This document shows positions 1 through 5,231 of a stretch of 8,347 nucleotides of DNA, in pieces. Positions within the stretch are counted from its first letter, which is position 1. Each line of letters begins with the position of its first letter. The notes beneath the pieces are model-generated. The model searched no databases. It saw only the letters and a list, made by a program, of their open reading frames with translations, and was not told where the DNA came from. The DNA is from CAIRDP01 sp037141915 (GTDB taxonomy: Bacteria; Bacteroidota; Bacteroidia; Bacteroidales; FEN-979). The stretch is taken from the NCBI GenBank assembly GCA_037141915.1, contig JBAXBP010000155.1:1-8347 (forward strand), in the 5' to 3' direction. Made by a program: the position numbers and the translations under genes.

Positions 1-51
1 AGGGTCAACGGTTTTCGAGACCGCCCCATTCGACCGCTCTGGCATCTCTCC
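1..51 (-). tRNA. tRNA-Ser(CGA), 3' part outside window
   Basis: Read on the minus strand from 51, the sequence gives a serine tRNA 5' half: acceptor strand GGAGAGA, D stem CCA/TGG, anticodon stem GCGGT/ACCGT and loop CTCGAAA with anticodon CGA (complement at 15-17), reading codon UCG. The variable arm, T arm and 3' acceptor strand lie beyond the left edge. Acceptor and anticodon stems are the same as in the complete tRNA-Ser(UGA) at 4946-5030, which supports the call. A -7 box lies upstream at 67-74. Confidence 0.93.
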
Positions 52-66
52 GGTTAAATGAGGGCG

Positions 67-74
67 CAAAAATA
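67..74 (-). promoter_or_regulatory. -7 promoter box of tRNA-Ser(CGA)
   Basis: The minus strand reads TATTTTTG, an exact match to the Bacteroidota -7 consensus TAnnTTTG, 15 nt before the mature 5' end of the tRNA. No good TTG element is visible 19-21 nt further upstream, so the call rests on the -7 box and its position only. Confidence 0.5.
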
Positions 75-105
75 GAAAAAATTCCGGGTTATTTGCGAGG
101 AAGTC

Positions 106-939
106 TCAGTCTTCCTTCGGAAATATTTTCTCAAGAACGTCAATGACTTCCTGGCGCTGAAAGGGTTTGGGGATAAAATCATTAAATCCGGCATTTAGAA
201 ACATTTCCCTGTCTTCCCTCCCGGCAAACCCTGTAACGGCTACTACCGGCAGATTTTCATTGCCGGTCTGCTTCCTGATCTCATGCATGGCCTGGGTGCC
301 GTCCATGCCTTCTCCAAGGTTTATATCCATGAACACGGCATCGATCTTTTCATTCCTCGTGACTTCAATGGCGGCCTTACCCGACACTGAAAAGAAAAGA
401 TGGCAGCGCTTCTTTAAATGCAGCATCAGCAGGTTGCTGTTGACGGTATTATCCTCCACGATCAGTATTCTGGGCAATTTTCTTTTAGGAAGTCTGGTCT
501 TTTTTGAGGGGAGTTCTTGTAGTTTGAGTGGTAAACTTTCTCTCTGCGCTGACTGAGGAACTGTTTGAGCCTGGTCCGCTGAACCCTGGTTGGAATAACC
601 GTAAATCCTGTTGTCGAGGAGTATCTGCATCATTTTCTGGGCCGAATCGCGGATTTGCTCAAGTTTCCATTTTGCTTCGGGATCATTGCATTCTTCGAGG
701 AGAATATTCGTAAATCCCAGGATACCGTTCATTGGTGAACGAAGCCCATGGTCGAGGCGGGTCCACTGGGTATGGGTTTCATCATCACTGCCGGGCCCTG
801 CCTCATTAAGAGGAGGCATCATTGAATCTATCATTTCCAGGATCAGTGCTGATACAGCTTTTTTATCCTCCTTACCGTGGAAAGCTTCAAGAAAGCTGAA
901 CACTGCCTGTATTACTTTCTTATTACTGTTGTCGTCCAT
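106..939 (-). CDS. HisKA-like H-box protein fused to a response-regulator receiver domain, no ATPase domain
   Basis: A 277-aa cytoplasmic signalling protein. Residues about 1-55 are helical and unassigned. Residues 62-115 resemble a HisKA dimerisation/phosphoacceptor helix pair, with H-box LDHGLRSPMNGILGF and His64 as the expected phosphoacceptor. A polar, Gln/Ser/Lys-rich linker (about 116-154) follows. Residues 156-275 form a receiver domain with acidic pair Glu162/Asp163, phosphoacceptor Asp205 (FMDINL), Thr236 and Lys258 (PKPF). No N, G1, F or G2 boxes of a histidine-kinase ATPase domain are present, so it cannot phosphorylate itself in the usual way. A role as phosphorelay partner or a decayed hybrid kinase is inference. 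ATG at 939 was chosen over the in-frame TTG at 960 because that TTG lies inside the -7 box. It sits 60 nt downstream of the transporter gene on the same strand. No membrane segment or DNA-binding domain is seen. Confidence 0.88.
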   Translation of the reverse strand: MDDNSNKKVIQAVFSFLEAFHGKEDKKAVSALILEMIDSMMPPLNEAGPGSDDETHTQWTRLDHGLRSPMNGILGFTNILLEECNDPEAKWKLEQIRDSAQKMMQILLDNRIYGYSNQGSADQAQTVPQSAQRESLPLKLQELPSKKTRLPKRKLPRILIVEDNTVNSNLLMLHLKKRCHLFFSVSGKAAIEVTRNEKIDAVFMDINLGEGMDGTQAMHEIRKQTGNENLPVVAVTGFAGREDREMFLNAGFNDFIPKPFQRQEVIDVLEKIFPKED

Positions 940-957
940 AAAGCTTACATGCCTTGG

Positions 958-965
958 CAAAAATA
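958..965 (-). promoter_or_regulatory. -7 promoter box of the HisKA-REC gene
   Basis: TATTTTTG on the minus strand matches TAnnTTTG exactly, 18 nt before the ATG at 939. Transcription would start near 952, leaving a leader of about 13 nt. No clear -33 element is visible. It suggests the gene can be transcribed apart from the transporter upstream. Confidence 0.45.
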
Positions 966-999
966 GAAAGAAAATTAAAACTGCTATAACTAAACAGAT

Positions 1000-2214
1000 T
1001 TATTCCATTGTATACGTTCTGTACCTGATGAAAAAGATCATACTTATGCTTCCTAGGCTTCCGAAGATAATTCCGGCCGACAACATGGCAGCCTGCAGGC
1101 TGTAATGGTCGGTAATCCATCCGAAGAGAGGCCCGGTCAGTACAAACATCAGCCGGATGATAAAATTTCGGACCGAAAGTACGGTAGCTCGTACATCCGA
1201 AGTCGTAATAACATTGATATAATTCCTCAGCGTTACGGTGGCCACCCCCCTGCCGAGGTAAAATATCAAAAGGAAGGACAAGCCTGCAATGGAGTTTGTA
1301 AATGCAAGCGCCACGTACGAAAGGCAGAGAAGAAGTGTAAACATGGCGACGGTGCGCGGCGGACCAAGCCTGGCTTCGATTTTCCAGGCTGTGATCGCAG
1401 TCAGCCCCACGCTCAGGTTTAGAACAGCCCAGGCAATACCATAGACTGAAACCGGCAGCCCGATACGGTGGAAGTATGGCTGCGCAAACCATGCCATCGT
1501 GAGCGTTGATGCGCCTGTTACCGCAGAAAAGATAGTGTTCCAGGTTAGTTTCCTGTCGCCGTGAAGTACTTTCCTTACAATTTTAACTACATCTCTTATA
1601 GCTGGTTTGCGTATATTACCGTGTACCGGAGGCTCTCTCAGGAACAGGGCTGCCGGAATTGCAATAAAGGCTACGCCTGCCTGGAAATAATATGGGGTCC
1701 TGAGGGATGATACTGCCAGAAGACCGCCAATGATACCGGCTGCAGCTTCGGCGAAATTGCCTATAGAGGAGATCCTGCCTTCGTAACGGGTGTACTTCCC
1801 TGATTTTCCGACCGACATCAGGGAATCATACAACATGGCTGAATCTGCTCCTGAGACCAGGCTCATGCCTGTGCCGAGTATGGTTTCGGCTAGTGCGAAT
1901 TGCCAGAACCCCGAAGACATGCTGTAAATGAGGTAACCCCCGAAACCAAAGACCGCCCCCAGGAGGATGCTTGTACGGCGGCCGGCTGTATCGGCAAAAT
2001 ACCCGGTGGGAATTTCAAGGACCATCAGGGTGAAGGAATATACGGCCTGGAGGGTGAAAATGTCCTGCATGCTCATCCCGTTCGATTTGTAAAACAGGAC
2101 AATAATAGGCATGACAAGGTTCATCCATTTGGCGACCTTGACAAGGTAAAGGCTGGTGAGGTTGCGACGAAGTGAGAAAAAACCGGGTTTATCTTTCAAA
2201 TTGCTAATTATCAA
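1000..2214 (-). CDS. MFS transporter
   Basis: A 404-aa inner-membrane protein with about twelve hydrophobic segments (roughly residues 22-41, 52-69, 82-98, 103-121, 155-170, 176-192, 224-245, 256-275, 288-305, 309-325, 345-365, 372-396), the usual length and layout of a major facilitator. The loop between helices 2 and 3 carries an MFS motif A, GYFADTAGRR at residues 71-80. The long polar stretch at about 193-222 fits the central loop between the two six-helix halves. The family moves small solutes by proton-coupled or facilitated transport. The drug-exporter-like N-terminal half is suggestive, but the substrate cannot be told. Start: TTG at 2214 is the first start after an in-frame stop at 2227-2229, and the first ATG is residue 31, inside helix 1, so TTG is preferred. 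It is divergent from the transpeptidase gene, with the paired dyads between them. Confidence 0.92.
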   Translation of the reverse strand: MIISNLKDKPGFFSLRRNLTSLYLVKVAKWMNLVMPIIVLFYKSNGMSMQDIFTLQAVYSFTLMVLEIPTGYFADTAGRRTSILLGAVFGFGGYLIYSMSSGFWQFALAETILGTGMSLVSGADSAMLYDSLMSVGKSGKYTRYEGRISSIGNFAEAAAGIIGGLLAVSSLRTPYYFQAGVAFIAIPAALFLREPPVHGNIRKPAIRDVVKIVRKVLHGDRKLTWNTIFSAVTGASTLTMAWFAQPYFHRIGLPVSVYGIAWAVLNLSVGLTAITAWKIEARLGPPRTVAMFTLLLCLSYVALAFTNSIAGLSFLLIFYLGRGVATVTLRNYINVITTSDVRATVLSVRNFIIRLMFVLTGPLFGWITDHYSLQAAMLSAGIIFGSLGSISMIFFIRYRTYTME

Positions 2215-2262
2215 CGCTATATAATTTCAAAAAATAGGCACATTGTATTATGCACTGGGTTT

Positions 2263-2280
2263 TTGAAGGAATAATCTTCA
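2263..2280. repeat. Dyad copy 1 (operator-like)
   Basis: TTGAAGGAATAATCTTCA: arms TGAAG and CTTCA around a 7-nt centre GAATAAT. It matches the copy at 2315-2332 at 16 of 18 positions, and the two differences are paired with each other so the dyad is kept. It lies in the divergent region between the transporter and the transpeptidase genes, upstream of the latter's -33 position. A binding site for a dimeric regulator is the simplest reading (inference). Confidence 0.5.
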
Positions 2281-2314
2281 TTACCTCGCGCAAAATTACT
2301 GTGTTTTCAGAGGA

Positions 2315-2332
2315 TTGAAAGAATAATTTTCA
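2315..2332. repeat. Dyad copy 2 (operator-like), overlaps the -33 region of the transpeptidase promoter
   Basis: TTGAAAGAATAATTTTCA: arms TGAAA and TTTCA around the same GAATAAT centre as copy 1, starting 52 bp after it, close to five helical turns. It covers the expected -33 region of the -7 box at 2353-2360, so a bound protein would be placed to block or contact RNA polymerase (inference). It also ends directly before an in-frame ATG at 2333. Confidence 0.5.
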
Positions 2333-2352
2333 ATGTGGACGGCATTGTGGTT

Positions 2353-2360
2353 TACATTTG
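2353..2360 (+). promoter_or_regulatory. -7 promoter box of the L,D-transpeptidase gene
   Basis: TACATTTG matches TAnnTTTG exactly, 32 nt before the GTG at 2393. A T-rich TTTTC at 2327-2331 lies 21 nt upstream as an imperfect -33 element. If used, transcription starts near 2366, downstream of the ATG at 2333, which supports the GTG start. Confidence 0.4.
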
Positions 2361-2392
2361 CAGTTACCGAAATTTTGAAGAACTTTGCTGTA

Positions 2393-3991
2393 GTGAGAAA
2401 GATATACATACCACTGATTGCCATTGGATTTTGCCTCGTATTTGCAGGCAACTCCTGCAGGTCTTCCTGGAAAAGGAAATCAGCAAAAGGCAGCGACATC
2501 GAGCTGCACGGTGCTATTAACCACCATAGTCATTTGCCTTTTGACAGCAACCTGCTGATCACTTTTTACCGTAACTTTCCAAAACTGGATAAATACAAGG
2601 ATAATGTTTTAATAGTTTACAGGCAGCACGGGTTCAACCAGATCTGGTTTGACAAGCATGGGGTTGTGGAGTTTGGCCAGACACTGTATGTCAAAGTTAA
2701 AGACCTTGAAGCAGAGGGGGTTTCATCAAGGTTTCCCTATGATGAAAAAATTGACGATGTGTTCGATAATGAAGTGGAAAACACCCTTTCGCCGATAGAA
2801 ACCGAGCTGATGCTGACCAATCTCTACCTTTTCTATGCAGGTAATGTTTATAAAGGGCTGGATGATTCCACGACCACTGCCCTGGGCTGGCTTCTTCCCC
2901 GCAAACAGGTCTCTTATAACGCTTTACTGGATTCTGTTATATCCGACCCGACACTTATCAACCGCGACGATAGCGTTTTATTCAGCCAGTATTACAAGCT
3001 GAGAGACGCCCTGCAAAAGTACCGTGAAATTGAGAAAAAGGGAGGATGGAAACCCATAGACCTCGACAGGGGGAACAAATCTTATAAACCCGGCGACTCG
3101 GCAACAGCCATAGGCCAGGTTAGAGACAGGCTTTTTATAACAGGGGAGCTGAAACACAACAGCAAGAGCAACAAATATGATTCCGAACTGCTTATTGCTG
3201 TAACTGCGTACCAGGTTCATAACGGGAAGATCCAGGACGTGTATATAGGACCTGAAATAATCAGGTCAATGAATGTAACGGTTGGAGAGCGCATCAAACA
3301 GATCATCGTAAACATGGAACGATGCCGATGGATCTCACCCGAATTTGCAAAAGCCAGAGAGTATATCGTGGTTAATATTCCCTCCTACCGTCTTAACATG
3401 ATCCGTGGGGGGAAAAGTATATTTGAATCCCCGGTGGTGGTTGGCAAGAACACAACAAAGACGGTGATTTTCACAGGGATGCTGAGCTATATCGTATTCA
3501 GCCCGTACTGGAACCTGCCAAAAAGCATCATCGATAAGGAAGTCCGGCCAGGAATGAAAAAGAATAAAAATTACCTGGCATCTCACAATATGGAATGGAA
3601 CAACGGGCAGGTGCGCCAGAAGCCGGGAAAGAACAATTCACTGGGGCTTGTCAAGTTCATCTTCCCTAACTCCAATGATATTTATATGCATGACACACCG
3701 GCCAAAAGCCTTTTTGAAAAGGAAAGCAGGGCATTCAGCCACGGCTGCATACGTGTGGGGAAGCCCAGGGATTTTGCAATCGAGATACTCAGGAATGACC
3801 CCAGCTGGACCCCGGCGAAAATCGACGCTGCCATGCAGGCGGGAAAAGAGTCATCCTATTCGTTAAAAAACAAGATCCCTGTATATATAGCTTACCTTAC
3901 CGCCTGGGTTGATCCCAGGGGAGAACTCAACTTTTACGAGGATATTTACGAAAAAGATGATCTTCTTGCCGAGTTGCTGGTAAGTGAATGA
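2393..3991 (+). CDS. L,D-transpeptidase, YcbB/LdtD type, probable lipoprotein
   Basis: A cell-envelope enzyme expected to form 3-3 cross-links between peptidoglycan stem peptides. Numbering from GTG 2393 (532 aa): signal peptide 1-21 (Arg-Lys, then a hydrophobic core) with a lipobox-like AGNSC and lipid Cys22; an N-terminal scaffold region of the YcbB kind to about 220; a peptidoglycan-binding-like domain at about 220-305 (VTAYQVHNGKIQDVYIGPEI); and a YkuD catalytic domain at about 324-500 with YIVVNIPSYRLNM, FSPYWNLPKSI, His433 and the catalytic motif SHGCIRVG (Ser449, His450, Cys452, Arg454). All expected catalytic residues are present. An in-frame ATG at 2333 would add 20 residues; I prefer GTG 2393 because it gives a normal lipoprotein signal and lies downstream of a -7 box, but this is not certain. 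The gene converges with the NlpC/P60 gene, with a 13-nt gap between the two stop codons. Confidence 0.94.
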   Translation: MRKIYIPLIAIGFCLVFAGNSCRSSWKRKSAKGSDIELHGAINHHSHLPFDSNLLITFYRNFPKLDKYKDNVLIVYRQHGFNQIWFDKHGVVEFGQTLYVKVKDLEAEGVSSRFPYDEKIDDVFDNEVENTLSPIETELMLTNLYLFYAGNVYKGLDDSTTTALGWLLPRKQVSYNALLDSVISDPTLINRDDSVLFSQYYKLRDALQKYREIEKKGGWKPIDLDRGNKSYKPGDSATAIGQVRDRLFITGELKHNSKSNKYDSELLIAVTAYQVHNGKIQDVYIGPEIIRSMNVTVGERIKQIIVNMERCRWISPEFAKAREYIVVNIPSYRLNMIRGGKSIFESPVVVGKNTTKTVIFTGMLSYIVFSPYWNLPKSIIDKEVRPGMKKNKNYLASHNMEWNNGQVRQKPGKNNSLGLVKFIFPNSNDIYMHDTPAKSLFEKESRAFSHGCIRVGKPRDFAIEILRNDPSWTPAKIDAAMQAGKESSYSLKNKIPVYIAYLTAWVDPRGELNFYEDIYEKDDLLAELLVSE

Positions 3992-4004
3992 TAGTAATGG
4001 ACTG

Positions 4005-4517
4005 TTACTGTTGGATCACATCAATGCATTTGTAAAACCTTTTCTTATATCCCTGTGACCCGAGGTTGCTGATGGTAACACCCATCGCCTTTCCTGATGA
4101 AGCATGAATGAACCTGGATTTCATGCCGTTCGCCTCGCAGATGATACCAAGGTGACCAATGTGTGTGTTGTCTTTATAGCCATAAAAAACAAGCACGTCG
4201 CCAAGCCTGAACTCCTCTGGTTTTAAAGCTTTTCCCAATGTTTTATATTCCCTGGAACTGCGTGGGAGTGTTATCATGAAATGGCTGAATACAAATTTTA
4301 CATACCCCGAGCAATCAAAGCCTTTTTTAGGATCCATGCCGGATTTCCGGTAAGGTGTGCCGAGATATTGTTTTGCATAGTCAACCAGCGCCTGCCTGTC
4401 GACAGCCGGAAGTGCTTTTTCAGGGGCTGAATTGATTGACTTTTGTGCTTTCACCTGTGAAAACAAGGCAAAGGCGAACATAAGGGTAAAAGATAATATG
4501 GAAACTTTTTTCAGCAT
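4005..4517 (-). CDS. Secreted NlpC/P60 family peptidoglycan endopeptidase
   Basis: A 170-aa exported cysteine peptidase of the C40 family, which usually cuts the gamma-D-Glu to diamino-acid bond in peptidoglycan stem peptides. Residues 1-24 form a signal peptide (MLKK, hydrophobic core, then VKAQ). Residues about 41-168 are the catalytic domain: catalytic Cys69 in GFDCSGYVKF, His122 in HIGHLGII and a third polar residue, His138, in FIHASS. RLGDVLVFYG at 104-113 is the usual strand before the histidine. It is a single-domain form, with no SH3 or LysM module. ATG 4517 was chosen over the in-frame TTG at 4556 because it starts a clean signal peptide. A near-match to the -7 box (TACCTTTA, 4539-4546) lies just upstream. 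It converges with the L,D-transpeptidase; both remodel the wall, though opposite strands mean no shared transcript. Confidence 0.94.
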   Translation of the reverse strand: MLKKVSILSFTLMFAFALFSQVKAQKSINSAPEKALPAVDRQALVDYAKQYLGTPYRKSGMDPKKGFDCSGYVKFVFSHFMITLPRSSREYKTLGKALKPEEFRLGDVLVFYGYKDNTHIGHLGIICEANGMKSRFIHASSGKAMGVTISNLGSQGYKKRFYKCIDVIQQ

Positions 4518-4710
4518 TCGGGTTGAAGAAACAGGGGGTAAAGGTACGAAACCCAATAACGTATATTGTTCTGCATTCCAATTCCCAACGGCAAGCTCAG
4601 CGGGTTAGGAAGGAAAGTATGGAAAGGAGTTTTTCCTTTAATGAATATATAAATGCCTATAACAGAGCTGATGGTTATTTTTATTTATACTAAATACAAA
4701 TTAAATATTG
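4518..4710. other. Intergenic stretch upstream of the NlpC/P60 gene
   Basis: No coding potential or known RNA is recognised here. It holds the likely promoter area of the NlpC/P60 gene and one small perfect hairpin at 4623-4639 (AAAGGA/TCCTTT with a 5-nt loop) without a T-run on either strand. The part from about 4660 on is very AT-rich and leads into the -7 box at 4711. Confidence 0.5.
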
Positions 4711-4718
4711 TATCTTTG
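4711..4718 (+). promoter_or_regulatory. -7 promoter box upstream of the candidate RNA
   Basis: TATCTTTG is an exact TAnnTTTG match in an AT-rich stretch. No clear TTTG is seen 19-21 nt upstream. No plus-strand protein gene follows for over 500 nt, so the box would drive the candidate RNA at 4725-4890 if it is active. Confidence 0.35.
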
Positions 4719-4724
4719 TTGCAT

Positions 4725-4890
4725 TCATCTTTGTTATTCAGGAAAAGCCTGGTGGGGGACAGGCCGCCGTCAGTGACCACCTTCTGCCGATTTCTATTGA
4801 CCACATTACAATATTAGCAATCAATTAAATGAGATGGTCAAGTCGTTCCAGCCAAACCTCACCAAAGCCGGCGTTTCTTCCAGTATGTCA
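4725..4890 (+). ncRNA. Candidate structured non-coding RNA, unassigned
   Basis: This gene-free stretch can fold into a long rod. GGAA (4741-4744), AA (4745-4746) and GCC (4747-4749) pair with 4870-4881 apart from small bulges. Directly next to this, TGGTGGGG at 4750-4757 pairs with CCTCACCA at 4857-4864 (one G-U). An open region follows, and the apical part can close with TTGACCA at 4797-4803 against TGGTCAA at 4835-4841, plus ATT/AAT. A closing stem, a wide central bubble and an apical stem are the general plan of 6S RNA, but I do not recognise a family sequence motif. The -7 box at 4711-4718 would start it near 4725. No T-rich terminator is seen on this strand, so the 3' end is a guess. It could instead be chance pairing. 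Confidence 0.3.
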
Positions 4891-4901
4891 ATAAATTAAA
4901 A

Positions 4902-4938
4902 ACTCCATATTCGATTGATATACAATCGAATATGGAGT
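4902..4938 (-). terminator. Intrinsic terminator of tRNA-Ser(UGA)
   Basis: A perfect 16-bp inverted repeat (arms 4902-4917 and 4923-4938, 5-nt loop) begins 7 nt beyond the 3' end of the tRNA. On the minus strand it is followed by TTTT and then an AT-rich run (TTTTTAATTTATT counting the last stem base), the form of a factor-independent terminator. On the plus strand there is no T-run after the stem. Confidence 0.75.
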
Positions 4939-4945
4939 AGGGCTG

Positions 4946-5030
4946 CGGAGAGAGAGGGATTCGAACCCCCGGAGGCTTGCACCTCAACGGTTTTCAAGAC
5001 CGCCGCAATCGACCACTCTGCCATCTCTCC
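4946..5030 (-). tRNA. tRNA-Ser(UGA)
   Basis: A complete 85-nt class II tRNA on the minus strand. Acceptor GGAGAGA (5024-5030) pairs with TCTCTCC (4947-4953), discriminator base G at 4946; D stem GCA/TGC; anticodon stem GCGGT/ACCGT with loop CTTGAAA and anticodon TGA (complement at 4994-4996); long variable arm typical of serine tRNAs; T arm with loop TTCGAAT. CCA is not encoded. It reads UCA and related codons. It has its own promoter (5036-5066) and terminator (4902-4938), so it is a single-gene unit. Confidence 0.97.
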
Positions 5031-5035
5031 GGGGG

Positions 5036-5066
5036 CAAAATTAATACATTTTTCCGAACCGGCAAG
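5036..5066 (-). promoter_or_regulatory. Promoter of tRNA-Ser(UGA)
   Basis: On the minus strand CTTG (5063-5066) is separated by 19 nt from TAATTTTG (5036-5043). Both elements and the spacing fit the Bacteroidota -33/-7 promoter. The -7 box ends 5 nt before the mature tRNA 5' end, so the primary transcript has almost no leader. Confidence 0.75.
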
Positions 5067-5129
5067 CACCAGGCTCACATCCTGCATCAGGGCTCTTGGC
5101 TTTCAATACGGCGCATTCAGCGAATTTAC

Positions 5130-5160
5130 TTGCAAATTCAGCCATCTTTCAATATATTTG
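5130..5160 (+). promoter_or_regulatory. Promoter of the GWxTD-type gene
   Basis: TTG at 5130-5132, a 20-nt spacer and TATATTTG at 5153-5160 match the Bacteroidota -33/-7 promoter. Transcription would start near 5167, leaving a leader of about 65 nt before the ATG at 5232. The leader has no purine-rich ribosome-binding site and is AT-rich. Confidence 0.75.
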
Positions 5161-5231
5161 CATATATTAATTACACTGAAATAACACAAAAATCGTTTTT
5201 GCCCGTTAATACAATTCATAAACCATATATT

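Noticed and set aside
923..1492. Long minus-strand open frame overlapping the transporter and the HisKA-REC gene
   Set aside because: It is out of frame with the MFS gene, which has clear helices and motif A; the alternative has no recognisable domain.
2229..2237. Possible minus-strand -7 box for the transporter (TATTTTTTG)
   Set aside because: It has three bases instead of two between TA and TTTG and no -33 element, so it is not called.
3994..4009. Weak AGTAA/TTACT dyad between the convergent stop codons
   Set aside because: Five pairs with no T-run are not enough to call a terminator.
4623..4639. Perfect 6-bp hairpin with a 5-nt loop
   Set aside because: It is too short and has no T-run on either strand; it can occur by chance in AT-rich spacer.
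4896..5087. Small open frame on the minus strand across the tRNA
   Set aside because: It contains the well-known false translation of a serine tRNA (GEMAEWSIAAVLKT) and is a tRNA shadow, not a gene.
4977..5231. 85-residue N-terminal extension of the GWxTD-type protein
   Set aside because: It starts inside the tRNA and runs through that gene's own promoter; the signal peptide begins at 5232.
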